The position numbers and the translations under genes were made by a program. The notes under the pieces are model-generated. The model did not search any database. It saw nothing but the letters and a program-made list of their open reading frames with translations, and was not told the origin of the DNA. Positions 1-12,784 of a stretch of 64,000 nucleotides of DNA are shown one piece after another; position 1 is the stretch's first letter; every line of letters starts with the position of its first letter. The stretch comes from Callorhinus ursinus (Eukaryota > Chordata > Mammalia > Carnivora > Otariidae). Where the stretch lies: the NCBI RefSeq assembly GCF_003265705.1, contig NW_020312788.1, positions 8,100,695 through 8,164,694 on the forward strand, read 5' to 3'.

Positions 1-169
1 GTCCTTTGAAATTGGTTGTTTTAATGCAAAAACTCTCTATGAAATAATGAAATAGTTAAGATATTGATCCAAATTATTTCCTCCTCTGATATTTCGTATT
101 TGGGCCAATTGTGTTCTCTCAAGTATACATGCTTAAATCCTTGAACTTTGCTTACACTCTCTGTGATTT

Positions 170-320
170 AGGTGTCTCATATATAAAGTAGAGGTAATAA
201 TGGTAGGCACTTCGTGGCTTGTTGTGGGGGTCAAATGGGATATCACATAATGCATGGTGTACAGTAATAGCTACTGCCAACTATGATTAGCTATTGTTAT
301 TATTTACCTCCTACTACTAT
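170..320 (-). repeat. MIR SINE fragment, antisense
   Basis: The stretch reads like the reverse complement of MIR: an 'aaagtagaggtaataatgg' block, then 'ttgtgggggtcaaatgggat', then a copy of the 'cagtaatagctactgcc' end and an ATT-rich tail. These parts come in the order expected for antisense MIR. It is old and diverged, with no TSDs visible. The 169 bases before it hold nothing I recognise. Confidence 0.6.
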
Positions 321-1734
321 ACATAATTTGCTATGAAAACTGCTCTTTCTTTTGAATATCTATCCTATTCAACACTTTTTTTTCATCCTTCATACCCTAC
401 CCTGACGATGTCTCATGTGCTTGCTGCTTTCCTCAATTAGTGCTACATAATACTCTTTGCACAAGCATTTATTAAGTTCCTACAAAGATCTAGTATATTT
501 TGGGAACCCTGGATTTCCAAAGATGAATTAAATGCTATCCCTCAAGAAACATTTGGGCTAATGAGGAAAAAAGAAAATAGGCAAAGATTTACAATTAATA
601 TGACTAAAGAAAATCAAAAGGAAAAAAGAGAAAAAAAACAAAAACAAAAAAACCTAACCTGGTAATAGTAACAGTTGAGAGAAGGTACTCCAGACACAGA
701 GATCAGCTTGTTTTAGGGGCCAGAGTGTTAAGACAGAAAGAAGAATTAGAGATCGCAGTGCTTTAAATTCATGAATAATAATTTAACTGGGAATTTGACT
801 TTTTTTCTTTCAAATATTGGAACACATGTCTTGAATTCTTTCTTATTACATCTACAGTGCACTAACTATTTGACAGATGATTATGAGGTAATTGTTGCAA
901 TTATTTTTAGAATATTTTTAAGCAATTCAAGCAAATGATGAGTAGTATCATTTGAGGCACAATATTTCAATTGATTGCACTAAAGTGATAACACATTATA
1001 TTCAAGGTGGGAACCAGATGTCTCTACCTGATGGCATGTCATTTATTTGACAAAACAAATTGATATTATACAACTTATTTTACTACCATGGCTAATCTAT
1101 GCATAATATAGTATAATAGCCTCAGAATTTCAGTACTCTGGCAGGAAGGAGGGAGATACTGAATAGAGATCTAGCTTTTTCTGATTTCCAAAGAGAATAT
1201 TGTGCTTATCATAATCAGTAATAACAGCGGCAATGATAGTAATGTATTGAATTTGTTTATGATTCATGCAGGCTGATATTTCTCTGTTCTTTCTTTAAAA
1301 GAATCTAACGTGGAAAACAATATTTTATCACTTTGTAATGCCCTTTAGAAATTGAAATTGGTTGAACTATAAAATGCCGATGAGTAACAGGATAGAATCT
1401 TTAATTTGATCTTAAATGTTTATGAGGTTAAACTCCAACCCTTAAGCCTAATTTCAGATTGTGTAGTTACTGGCTTTTAGAGGTGTTTTGGAGGGTTATG
1501 AGATTATATTTTGAAGACAACATTTTGTATGTGCAAAATAGCTGTTTCTAGCAGAATCTAGCCTGTCTGAACTCTTCTGTCAGTATCATTTTTTCTAGGC
1601 ACTTAGTGCTGAAAATAGTAATAGGTAAAATAATTTTTAAAAGATGAATACTATGTAAATGGATTTCAACCAGGATGATTTTTGTAATGGTCTGTAAGCA
1701 CTTTTGAACATTTCCAAGTAGACAATTATATATA
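321..1734. other. Unassigned AT-rich DNA
   Basis: No gene or named repeat recognised. A purine-rich, A-dominated tract lies at about 604-651. No open frame of 60 codons or more occurs here. Confidence 0.5.
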
Positions 1735-1820
1735 TATATATGTATTTGCTAAATATAATAATTCTTTTTTTATATTTATATTTATATTTATATATGTATT
1801 TGCTAAATATAATAATTCTT
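1735..1820. repeat. Two 32-bp direct repeats around a TATATT tract
   Basis: Positions 1735-1766 and 1789-1820 are identical over 32 bp, both containing 'gtatttgctaaatataat'. They are separated by a (TATATT)n-like tract, giving a 54-bp period. A (TA)n run precedes the first copy. This is a local tandem duplication, probably by slippage in AT-rich DNA. Confidence 0.9.
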
Positions 1821-3723
1821 CAGGTGACTCATCGATGATATACAACTAGCAACATTTTTATTATGCATATCCTACAGAAAAAAATTTCGATGTTTATACT
1901 AGATAAACTATAAATAAAATCCAAACCACGGAAATGAGAATGTCCTAATTTATTTATATTTGACAATATCCAAAATAGCTTTCTTTCTCTTGTTCCCCAA
2001 AGCCTCCTTTAGAACCATTAGATTTTGACAGTGTCCTTAGTAACAATTCATTGACTGTATTATAATAGTTCTGAGGGTGCCAGGAGTGCAATATGCTTGT
2101 CATTCCTTATTAACCAAGGATCTGATTATGTGAAACTGTTGGTCCAGTTGGTTATGAAACCAATGCTCTGGCACATAAGGCAAACACAAGAATAATTCTA
2201 TTTTGAAAGAACAACCCCAAAGCCTTAAAGAGAGCAACCAATATTTAACTATTTTAATAAGCCAAAACTCAGATTTTAAAGACACCAAAACAGATTTGTT
2301 GTATCGTGTTCATCCAAGGGAAAAAAAAATCTAACTGAATGAGCAACAAATTCCAATTTGTTAAAAGCCTTTGACAGACTCAAAAAAGGAACAGATTCTT
2401 AAATGTTAAGGAAAAAACTGAGAGCAACAGCTTTTAAACCTCTGACACAATCACTAAGAAACAGATTCTGTTAGCTTCAAAGAAATTGGAAAGGATCTTT
2501 ATTTTTCAAATATGCTGACAGTCATAAAGTAATGGATTTTTTAAAATAAGAGACTCCTTGCAAACATTTACATTTTTACATGTAGAATTCTGGAGTAGTT
2601 GTCTACTAGAGCAAGGATGGCAATTTTGTCATATTTAATTCAGCCCTCTTTCCTTTCTCATGCACACCAAAAATAAGTATTTCAAATCATGATCGTTACA
2701 GAGTAGAAACTTTCCTACTGAAAGGAAAGCAGAGAAGCTGGCCAACAGGGATCTTCCTGATGTCTTCACAAGGTCATCAACTTGTGGGATGAACAGGGAT
2801 TCAGAATAGCACCTAATGGTCTGCAACAGGATTGTAAATGGATGAAAAGTGTTGGCTTTTGGTCTTTTCCTTTCAGTAATATTTGAAATGTCTTCCTTTT
2901 CCTTTGGGCTGGGGCCTTGGAGATGGTGTACCCCATCATGCCTCTGACCCCCAAACTCATCACATCCCACTTCTAACATCAAAACACTTACTCCAGCCAG
3001 GGGGAGTCAGCTTCAACTTTGGATAGATTCTCACATTCATCGGGAACTCTCAAAAAAATTTTTTGGAAAAGGAAAGGAAACATGTGATGAGTTATTGAGC
3101 TTAGGGTTCTTTCTACCACCCCTGGAATCATACTACAGAGGCAATGCCAAGTTGAAAATGTGGCCATAGCTAAAAGGTATCACAGTTACTTTTACTGAAA
3201 AAAAAAAAATCTATCCTTCCTTAGTTTCCTAGATCATGTTATTTGCCTTCTTTTCTTTCCCTTGTGACTTACATACTTCAGAAAAATGGGCAGTGGGGGA
3301 CAGTAGTGGGCAGAGGGTGGGGGGCGGTCCACGTGCTTAGAGATGTAGAACTTAAAATGGCTTTTTCTGTGCTGTTCAAAGTGAAGACTCACTATTTTCA
3401 ACATTATGAGAGGAAGTTGTGATCATCAGGAACAGGAAAGACCATTTTTTTAGATGTGATTATTTGCTATCCATTTGTCAGCACTTACTAAGTTAAAAGC
3501 AAATAAAGAAAGAGGCTATCAAATCTCAAGCAGATCACAAATATAGCAGATTTAAACATATAAATGTCTGAAAAGAGACAATCTAAAATAAGGACAAGAA
3601 TCCATCACTTAGGAATATAGGGTGCAGATTCCTGAATGCATATTTGATACAGTCCCACTGTGTTTTTTTTGACCAAAATAAATTTGAGGGAAAATAAGGA
3701 TAAGAAGAAGTTTAAAGTCATTT
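1821..3723. other. Unassigned DNA, no supported gene
   Basis: No named repeat recognised. Features visible are a poly-A run at about 3199-3210 and a G-rich stretch at about 3290-3330. A 115-codon frame on the minus strand (2635-2982) overlaps a second frame, matches no family I recognise, and has no splice or promoter context, so I do not call it. Confidence 0.5.
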
Positions 3724-4061
3724 AAAACTGCAAACATGGCAACCATCAGTTTGTTCTCTGTATTTATAGCCAGAGGGGAGGGAGGTGGGGGGGAGGCGCA
3801 AAATGGGTGAAGGCGAGTGGGAGATACAGGCTTCCAGACATGGAATGAATAAGTTACGGGAATAAAAGGCACAGCACAGGGAATATAGTCAATGGTATTG
3901 TAATAACATTGCATGGTGACAGATGGCAGCTACACTTGTGGTGAAGATAGTATGACTTATAGAGATGTTGAATCACTATGTTGTACACCTGAAACTAATG
4001 TAACATTGTGTGTCAACTGTACTCAAAAAACAATAACAAAACCAAAAACTGCAAATATGCC
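3724..4061 (+). mobile_element. 5'-truncated L1, 3' UTR only, with TSDs
   Basis: The segment 3741-4044 is an L1 3' end. It starts G-rich, then contains 'gggaatatagtcaatggta' and 'gttgtacacctgaaactaat', and finishes in an A-rich tail. All of these are hallmarks of mammalian L1 3' UTRs. It is bounded by direct repeats at 3724-3740 and 4045-4061 that match at 15 of 17 positions, so it is a complete, moderately old insertion of about 300 bp with no coding sequence. Confidence 0.85.
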
Positions 4062-4159
4062 TGGCCAAATAAAATATTTTCTTGCCCAGTAACTATTTCA
4101 GAAATAAATCCACTCTAGCATAAAATATAAACTTGAGAATATAATACTTAACAGGTGAG

Positions 4160-4390
4160 GGAGAGTAACTATCATTTAAAGGGTATCTGAAATGTATCAA
4201 ATATTTTAGATGCATTATCTCCTTTAACTTTTACGACAACCCTGTGATACTGGTCTTATGGTCTTCATTTTATAGATGAAGAAATTAAAGCCCATGGAGA
4301 TAAAGTAATTTTCCTCTAAGCAAATACAGAACCTGGAAATGAAATGCAGGTCTGTCTGACTTGAAGCTTGTGCTCGTTCTAAAATCCAGT
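4160..4390 (+). repeat. MIR SINE fragment, sense
   Basis: The order of blocks follows the MIR core: a 'gcattatctcctttaac' block, 'acaaccctgtgatactgg', 'cattttatagatgaagaaa', then a 'gaacctggaaatgaaatgca' block and a 'cttgtgctcgttct' end. It is diverged from the consensus as expected for this ancient family. Confidence 0.85.
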
Positions 4391-5204
4391 TCTTTGAGCT
4401 TTGATCAAATGCAATTGATTTGTAAGGGACTCTAATTTTGAGCTACTATAAAAAGAAATGGGGGTCAAGTGAAGTACAAAGCTTTTTTTTTTGGAGAAAA
4501 TATGGCATATTAATAAGGCTTGAAAAGATTAAATCATGCAATGATAGTAAAAAAGAGGTAGATTACCGTTATCCTATGCAAATTTACACTCCCTTACCCA
4601 AAGAAAAGGCAGAACAAATAATTATAAGGGAGATTTACTGCTTACAAGTTGTTATGGCTTTCTATCCATAATCTTAAGTGCTAGAGTATCATTTTCAGAC
4701 AGAGGCATTAATTTAACAAGATAAAATACTCTCTCGTTGATATCTGTAGTATTCCACTCACATGTGTAAAATGTCATCTTGTAGGAGTTAAATGTTTTAT
4801 GGGTCTTAAGTAAAAGCAGAAGAGTAGTAGGCTCAAGAGTTGAGGAGGAGAAATTAGAGAAAAACTGAGAGAGAAACTGTGATTTTCAGTCCACCTGCCC
4901 CAAGTTTGTGAGCTTTGTATTACATTTTTAAGTGCTATGAACGCTATGCGAGTAACAAGGTGACATTAATTTTAGGAACCTAGAAATCCTACACCAAGCT
5001 GTTAACAGACAATTTTGGGAAAATTAATATTTGTATTTTTCATGCCCAGAGATTGAGACACAAGGAATATGAAGTTATTTTTCATAGATAGAAAGTCAGA
5101 GATAAGAGATTAAAAGTAGAAACACAGGACTATAAAATGAGGCAGCTGAGGTAAACCAAAGCCAGTTGTCCACTCATTAAATCTTTCTGGCAATAGATTG
5201 ACAA
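4391..5204. other. Unassigned AT-rich DNA
   Basis: I see no gene or recognisable repeat. A 77-codon frame (4438-4671, plus) has no family resemblance and low-complexity composition. Confidence 0.5.
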
Positions 5205-5560
5205 CTGGTTATTATTATTTTTATTTTTAACATTTTATTATAAAACAAAGCACAGATGCAGAAAACTACACAAATATATAGCATTATGAGTTATTATAAG
5301 ACAGATATTTTCTCTCCCACCTAAGACAAGAAATATAACTATATCTCCTATCCCAGAAGTCCTTTCCATATCTTGTACCAATACCAACACCCTCCCTTCT
5401 CTGTCCCCTGAGTAACCATCACCCTGACCTTAATTCCCTAGAACACATAGTTTTTTTTGGTTTGCTCATCCTTTTTCAGTTCCAAGTGTGTTTCAGTCTA
5501 TAGATTTTTCCTCTAGTCCCAGTATCTTCTTATAGTTTATTTATGTTCATTCCCAGGGCA
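5205..5560 (-). mobile_element. Old L1/HAL1-type 3' UTR, antisense
   Basis: A T-rich start (the antisense tail) is followed by 'gcattatgagttattataag', a 'ctcctatcccagaagtcc' block and 'gagtaaccatcaccctgacc'. This series occurs in the antisense 3' UTR of old L1 or half-L1 elements. The same type of sequence recurs at about 19850-20100. No TSDs are visible. Confidence 0.6.
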
Positions 5561-8121
5561 TCCAACCTGTAGCATTCCTGCAGTCTGCATTTTGCTGATT
5601 GCATACTCATGACATCTTGCAACATGACTCTTTGTCCTCTGCATTTCCTGCAAGTTAGCAGATAGATTCAGAGACTCACTTAGACTCTGCTCCATCCCTT
5701 TGGCAAGACTATGAGTGCTGGTGTATTCTTTTCTCAGGAGGCATGTAAAGTCTGGTTGCCTCTCTTTTTGGGATATGAACAGCTGTGGATGCTCAATGCC
5801 TAGATCCATTAATTCATTGGCAATTACAAGCTTCTTCTGGCATTTCTTTTTCATTTATTAATTGAAATAGTCTTCCCCCATGAGAGACGCTTCCCCTATG
5901 TTCTCTTTAGTTAGCCAGTGGTACAGTTCATGTAGAAAAGACTAGTTAAATGGAAAGAACCAAGACCACAGCTTGATTCTGTCCATTTATTTACCAGTTT
6001 TCCAACATAAAATACATCAGTTTCCTGTCATCTTCCAAAAGCTGATTAGATTTTTTACTATAGTTATAAGCTTATGAATTTGAACATATTTGAAGTGTTT
6101 CAGTTAGCTGCAATTCTTATTCTTTTTGAAGCTCAAATATTCCCATTTTGGGGAAATGAAGTATTTTTGCTTTGGTTCCTGAGTCTTTCTGACAAGATCC
6201 TAGCAGCTGCTGCTTGCTTCTTCAATATCTGATGTGACAAAATTTCTAAGGCTCATTTTTACTCTTTTTGCCATAGACATAGAATCAGCCTTTTCTTGAA
6301 GTTCAAGTCCTGGTTTCTTTCTGTGGGGAAGGGTATTTTAAAGCCACATCTTGGTCAAAGGAACGCTTGTTGCTGATGCATTGATGACTGTTTTCCAGAC
6401 CTTTTCAGTAGATGGCACTAGAAAAAAATATTTTTTTAAATAAAATGCCTTATGAATTTCTATGGACACTTCCCATTCATATCAAGACTCTAGGATTTAT
6501 TATTATTTATTATTTAACCTTTTCTGTATATTCCACATCAACAATTCTAGTAGTAAAGACTCAGGGGATAATAGAATTAAAATAGGCTATAATTACTTAT
6601 TTAGTTGATACCATATTATACATGTAATTGACTCAGAATAACAATATTACATATATATATATAATTTCTAAATACATATGTCACTATAATTTTAAAATGA
6701 TAAACATTTATAAAATGGTTTAACATATTATTTCTCCTGTCATTTTTTCACTAGTATCATATTGGTACTACCTAAAGAGTAGCCTTTGCTCCCCTTTTTA
6801 ACTCTCATTTAGTCTTAGTTCTACAAGTAACCATATGCCTAATTATCTCCTTAGTCCTCATCGCTTTGCCTCCTTTAGTCACTTGACTTGTTTGAAAATC
6901 ATTCTCTGGGAGATTCCTCAAGAAGAGCTTATTCCTTTATATGAAATTTGTCTTTCTGAACTTTTAGGAAGAGGTGGGGTCAAGATATCATTTCTAAATA
7001 CACAGAGCCCCTTTTGTGTTGTTTTCTTGTGAGTGATCCAAAAAGTTTGGTGGCTTGTTTTCCAGTATCTCCTGAAGCTGTTCCCCTCGCCTGCTTTTAT
7101 GTGGACCTTCTTTCTGTTTAATTTCCTTTTGTCAATGGCTGGTCTAGTTTTGATTCTTCTCCAGTTGTTTCCCCCCTAGAGTGGGGCTCTGCGATGTCAG
7201 TTTTGAGAGATATAGAGCCTAGACCGTGGTGGCCCCCGTGTGCTCTGAAGACACACCCAGCTTACATCTCTTACGCTCACTGACTCTTGGGCTGAGCAAA
7301 ACCACTTTCAGTTTTATCTGCTGTTTTCAAGGTGGCCCACTGTGCTTTCCAGTTAAAACCTCCTGACTACTTCTAGGTTCTCAGGATCAACCTATGTCCT
7401 ATTACTTCCCTCTGCTTATTCCATAAAGATTCAAATAACCCATTGCTGGTGTCTGGCAGCGGTTTAATCTCAGAAGCTTGTCCTTGAGGGCTCATGGGAA
7501 TATCTTATCAGCTAATTTTGTTATAAATGTTGTCCACAGGTTCTTGGTTCTGCTATTTTTTAATCTGTCTCTCTTTGTTTGGGATTCAAACAAATCGATG
7601 CTAGCACAACCATCCTCCCAAATCCAGTAATTGGTTATTATTTAACAGAGACATAAAAGTACTGCTGTTAATAGCCAAAGAAAATTAACAGGCTTACATA
7701 AATAACACAGGCAATGGGATCACAAGTTGTTTTTTTTTTTAGTTAGAAAAAACATGAAACTTTATTCCTTCAAATATCATTATTTTCCAAAAACACTAAA
7801 GTAAGGATACCTAGACTTGGTAAAAATCTCCACTGTTTAAGAAAAATATATACATATATATTTTTCTTTTTTTACTCTGAGCTCTCTGGGAGTTGTGTCC
7901 AGGAATCTCTTGGCTTTAAGGAATGCTTCTACTTCCCCACCTCCTCTTAGTCATTTTGTCATGACCTGTCCTCCATTCCTGGGAAGGAAATTCTAGGAAA
8001 GAGCAAGAACCCATAACATAGCCTCTGATTATGCAAACTCATTCCCAGATTATATTGTCAGATTCCCAAGTGAGGGGCTTAAGAATCAGAAAATATCTGA
8101 CTCTTTATGTTTGTATCAAGT
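5561..8121. other. Unassigned DNA with a less AT-rich patch
   Basis: No gene recognised. A minus-strand frame of 105 codons (5537-5854) matches nothing I know. About 7020-7620 is noticeably less AT-rich than its surroundings, with blocks such as 'gaccgtggtggcccccgtgt', yet shows no repeat I can name and no long open frame. The rest is AT-rich, with a poly-T run at about 7730-7740 and short (TA)n runs. Confidence 0.45.
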
Positions 8122-8174
8122 ATACACACAAATACACACACACACGCACACACACACACACACACGCACACACA
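8122..8174. repeat. (CA)n microsatellite
   Basis: An imperfect CA dinucleotide array of about 50 bp, interrupted by single AAATA and ACGC variants. It generates an artificial Val/Cys repeat frame on the minus strand. Confidence 0.95.
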
Positions 8175-9670
8175 TCCCATATAGTCCTCTGAGTGGCCCG
8201 AACTCCAAAGATCTGTGAATGCCCACTGCCTGTCTGCTGGAGGGAGATGCCCCTATGGAAAACTGAACTGTCAGGATAAAGAAAGAAATCCGATGTATCA
8301 ATGACTTATCATAGATATCTTTCTCAATGACATCAGATACCTTTTCTGTATCATTTTAATAAAAAGCCCAGCCTCCAGTTCACTATTTCCCAAGTTCTGA
8401 CATACTAATGAGTTTTCTATAATGCACTATGTAAATTACTGAAAGATAAGAGAATTAAAATGGAAGTGATTAATTATAGTTCCTCATCTATGTTTTCAGA
8501 GTGAGAGTATTTATCATTAAAATATGTAGATAGTTGTTAATGGCTAGACTTTATACTTGTATCGCACCTTTCTCTAAGGGACCTTGAAAATACTGTCTTA
8601 TTAATCCTCATGGGCTGTTTTTAAATTAAATTATGAAATTGCTGCACGATTCAGAATTAGCGCTAATGGAATAGTGTTTCTTCTACCTATAATATCTTAA
8701 TTGACTCCTTACTATTTGTATTATCCTCTGAGATAACAACCAGCCTTTCTTTTTCTATATTTATTAGCATGTAAAAGGTTTAATATTTGTGTTCAGCCTA
8801 TTGCCACATATAGTTCAGAGATTTGGAAATTGTCTTTTTCTTTTTCTTTTCACTCATTACATCAGAAATGTCATCTTCCTTTATAAGGTCTTATGCCATA
8901 TTTTCTTACCCATGTGCTTAACAGTCTCCTGCCCTTCAGCTAACTTTTCTCCTAAGAGATGCATTGCCAGTACCCCCAAGCACCGTGCAGCCTTCTACTC
9001 CCTGCCCTCCGTGGTGATTCTTGTCCTTAACTGTTCTGATTTGCAATTGGCTGTATGTGTTCATGGCATAGTACGTTGCACACTGAAAGTGACCTTCCAC
9101 TGACCTGATGCTGCTTAAACATGGAATAATTCTTCAGTCTCACCTTACTTATTTTTAATACTTCCCCAGATATGACATTCTTCTGATGTGTGACTAGAAC
9201 TGATTGGAAGGAAACACAAATTGCATGCTAGAGTTGAAAATTACCGATTTAACCATACTCACCCATATCCCCTTCAAAAAAATTTAGCACTTCTTTTCTA
9301 TTTTTTTTTTTTAATCTTTAAGCTCCTTTTAGGTGTTACGTGTGCATGTGTGCTGAATGTGGATATTTTTGGTGGTCATTTTACTCAAGAGCACCTTTAA
9401 AATGAAGAATTAAACTAATGGGCTCTGGAATGTGTTTTTCAATGAGCAATTTTAACAAGTAAATGATCAGATGGTCCATGTAAACTATTTAGAGTCCCTT
9501 CCTCCAAAACATCTTTTTCTCACTTGTTTAGCATATGTGTCTGTGGACTATTTGTCATTCATACCTATGTAGATATAATCTAAATCTGATCATTTACAAA
9601 TTAAGTAAAATAAATGATCACAAATTCTCTTTCATTTACTTATTTTGATTTTTTCCTCTGGATTATTTAA
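8175..9670. other. Unassigned DNA
   Basis: No gene or named repeat recognised. A plus-strand frame of 104 codons (8789-9103) has no family resemblance or supporting signals. A poly-T run sits at about 9301-9312. Confidence 0.45.
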
Positions 9671-10112
9671 AAGTTTTCTTTTGGGGAGCGCTTAGGTGGC
9701 TCAGTCAGTTAAGCTTCCAACTCTTGGTTTCGGCTCAGGTGCTGATCTCAGGGTTGTGAGATGGAGCCCTCCGTTGGGCTCCGCACTCAGGCGGGAGTCT
9801 GCTTCTCTTTCTCCCTCTCCCTCTGCCCCTACCCCTACCTCTCCCTCCCTCCCTCCCTCCTTCTCTAAAATAAATAAATAAATCTTGATTTTTAAAAAAT
9901 ATTTTATTTACTTATTTGAAAGAAAGAGAGAGCATGAGCTATCGGGGGGTGGGGGTAGAGGGAGAAGCAGACTCCCCAGTGAGCAGGGAGCCTGATATGG
10001 GGCTCCAGCCCAGGACTTCAGGATCATGACCTGAGTTGAAAGCAGATACTTAACTGACTGAGCCACCCAGGTGCCCCAGTAAATAAATCTTAGAAAAATA
10101 AAGTTTTCTTTG
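9671..10112 (+). mobile_element. SINEC element (outer), split by a second SINE
   Basis: The body 9683-9886 begins 'ggggagcgcttaggtggctc', a diverged tRNA-Lys-derived SINEC head. It goes through 'ggctcaggtgctgatctca' and a CT-rich region that has expanded to (CCCT)n at about 9840-9861, and ends in an (AAAT)n/AATCTT tail. The tail resumes after the inner SINE at about 10080-10100. Flanking repeats 'aagttttctttt' (9671-9682) and 'aagttttcttt' (10101-10111) are the outer TSDs. Confidence 0.9.
9875..10091 (-). mobile_element. SINEC element (inner), nested in the tail of another
   Basis: The body (about 9887-10079) is a SINEC in reverse: a T-rich start, a 'gaaagaaagagagagcatga' purine tract, 'ggatcatgacctgagttgaa' and the reversed head 'tgagccacccaggtgcccc'. 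It is bracketed by a perfect 12-bp duplication 'taaataaatctt' (9875-9886 and 10080-10091) that belongs to the tail of the outer SINE. This proves it inserted second. Confidence 0.92.
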
Positions 10113-12784
10113 GAACTCTAGCGCAAGGTTTCTTAATCAATATCCATCTTTCTCTTTCATACTTTTTTTGCTGGATTACTTGCAGTGTGGTGGCTACTTT
10201 ACAATGTTTCTTTTCTTTTTTTTTCTTTTCTTTTTTTTTTTTTTTGCCATGTAAGTCTCCTTTAAAACTTGGAGGTAGTATGATCTCTGTGGAAACCAGA
10301 GGGACCAATACAGACTATGGGTTTAAACTGGATTACATTTATTTTTGAAGTGGCTTTTAAATCCTCCCATATGGCCCCTAATTCTTGAACAGCAACACCT
10401 GTCTTCTTTCCCAAAGGTTGAAAATAAAGTACAAATGTGAACTTTTCTCAACCCTTACCACCTGACCTCAAATACTGCTTTCGTCCTTAATGGTGTTTTA
10501 TGGCATATACTCTAAAATATCAACAGAGAGAAAAATCAAATTATCTAGAGACTCCCTTGTACTTACTGGACTTGTTAATAGAAAAATGAAGCATTAAACA
10601 ATCTGTTCCTTGCTGTCACACAGTCTTTTCAAAATTTGGAAAACCATATTTTTATTAAAGTCCTCAAACCCATTAACCAACATTTTAGATACAGAACTGT
10701 ATGTATGTATGTATGTGTGAGAGGTGCATGTGAATGAGTAGGTATACCTTTGGCGATTTTGTTTAAAGGAGCTTGACATAGATTCTAAGACCCACAATTC
10801 AATGTAGCTACGGGGTAACTTTGATTATGAAATCTAATGCTGTTCACATCAGCATTAATTTCCCTTAGATAGTGCCAATGGCATGGTTTTAATGATAAGT
10901 AGATGTGAACTGTCATATTTGCAGAACTAAATACAATTAGTTGTGTCATGATTCCAATAGATCAGCAGTAATAGAAATCATAAGGGGAAAACAGTGAGGT
11001 TTTTCTTTGAAGCTATAAGAGAATATTATGCAATGTTAACAACCTCAGGGACATTGGTGTTTGACATCTTCCTCAAAGGCCAGAATTGTTTCATATATTT
11101 TCAAATGGTGGATATTGTATTTTAATTAATTAATTTAAAAAATCACAGAATAGCAGTATTTGACTTGAAAAAATATGAGATTATCTGTTAAAATGAAAGA
11201 TATTTTTGGAGGCAGTTGTCAAACTGTACAAGTATTCTCCGTTTGCTATTCCATTAAAGATTGGGTGAAGAAACTGTAGGACCAAGGAGCAGTTTTTAGC
11301 CTTATTGCAAAGGCTTTTTAAAATGGACCCCGCACAAATGTGGAAAATACAACCTTCTAGTCTGTTGTCTCCCCATGCAGCTATGACCTACCAATCATAT
11401 TACTCCTGAACTTGCTAGAGTGGACTGACTACCTATAAAGATTTACATGCAAAATATTTATTATTTTCTGCATAATTCATCATTTTTAAGAGTTTGCTAC
11501 TGTAAAAAGTTTTATGGGAAAATGAGTTAGTGAGAATCATGCATTCAAACCTCAGAGACGGGGCCAGGACTCTTACCCTACCTGCTACCAGTGCCTCTTG
11601 ATCTGCTTCAAATTGATCTTAGAGGTAAATATTCACTCAAAATAAGGTCTCCACAGGTTAGAAAAAAAAATAACTACTGGCCTAGAGCATCAACAAACAG
11701 CATATACAACTTAAAAATAAAGAGTAATGGTCCAGGAAGTATATTACTAACAATGGTCCTAGAAAAATAAAATAATTTAAAATAATCCAGAGGAAACCTC
11801 CACATCATCTTCTCTATGAATTTGGGCATATCAACATACAACATACTTTTTATGATAGTTAAGATAGTATTTTAATTTAATCTCAAATTTGATATTTAAA
11901 GAGATTTTAAATTTGTTGTTTTATTGTTGTTTGATTTAGTACTCCAGCTTTCTCATTCATGGGTGGAAATGACACTACTGAGTAAAGTTTGTGGCCAGGA
12001 AGCAAGCTAATTGCTCTGTATCTCCATTAATAATCAGAAGCAAGAGCAACAGTAATTGAAAGTGACCTGATAGATCTACCTAACTGAGAAGTCCAGAAAA
12101 CCAACCAGGAAATTCCAGCAAATGGGTAGTGTTGGGGATGGAGTAGGCAATAGGCTTCCTCGGTAGAGACAGAACATGAGTTTGCCTGCAAAAGTTTCCT
12201 CTCCTTAAAGAAAGTGTGATTAAATGCCAATTATTTGAGAAGATAATATTGACAGAATTCTACTATTTAAAGATAGACATTGCTTCCTTCTTCTTCCTTC
12301 TTGTTGGATTGTGTAAAAAAAGGTCCTAGAAGGTAGATCATTCATAGAGCTACTCCTTATAAATAAGGTAGTAATGCTTATCCTCCTCATACACTTTATC
12401 TTCCTCAACCTCCCAGATAATTGTATCTGAAAGGTATGTTGAAATATTTATGCATTTCCTCTATACAACAGAGCCTCTAGAAACCAGTTAATTTTAGATT
12501 AAATAGTGCTTGCCACAGTCCAATAGGTAAACACCATTGTTTCCTTTACTTGAGTCATTAAGGCCCTAAACAACACTACATCTTAATAGAAAACAATACA
12601 AGCAGATTTAATTGAACCTTGCATATCATAGTTCTTGAATTCAATTCTCTTATACTAGGCAACATGTTTGTCTTTTCAGAAAAAAGTTAAAATTTCTGTG
12701 TTACTAAGTAAGAGAGGCCAAATAACCATAATAATTTAATACCATAATTATTAGTATCTTATTTACTATCACAAGAATATAATA
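10113..12784. other. Unassigned AT-rich DNA
   Basis: Holds a T/C-rich low-complexity tract (about 10207-10246) and a short (GTAT)n tract (10699-10718). No repeat family or gene recognised. The open frames present (60-72 codons) look like chance. Confidence 0.5.

Noticed and set aside
2635..2982. 115-codon minus-strand frame, with a second overlapping frame at 2766-2963 containing 'SLGV'-like text reminiscent of a kinase subdomain
   Set aside because: The similarity is four to six residues only, no other kinase motif follows, two frames overlap on the same strand, and no intron or promoter context is visible.
5537..5854. 105-codon minus-strand frame that looks protein-like
   Set aside because: No family recognised, it partly overlaps the edge of an old L1 3' UTR, and there is no supporting context. 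It may be old repeat sequence.
8122..8174. CRISPR-like or other spaced repeat array
   Set aside because: It is a simple dinucleotide repeat. No spaced array exists anywhere in this eukaryotic window.
8116..8301. 61-codon minus-strand frame with a Val/Cys repeat
   Set aside because: Produced by translation of the CA microsatellite.
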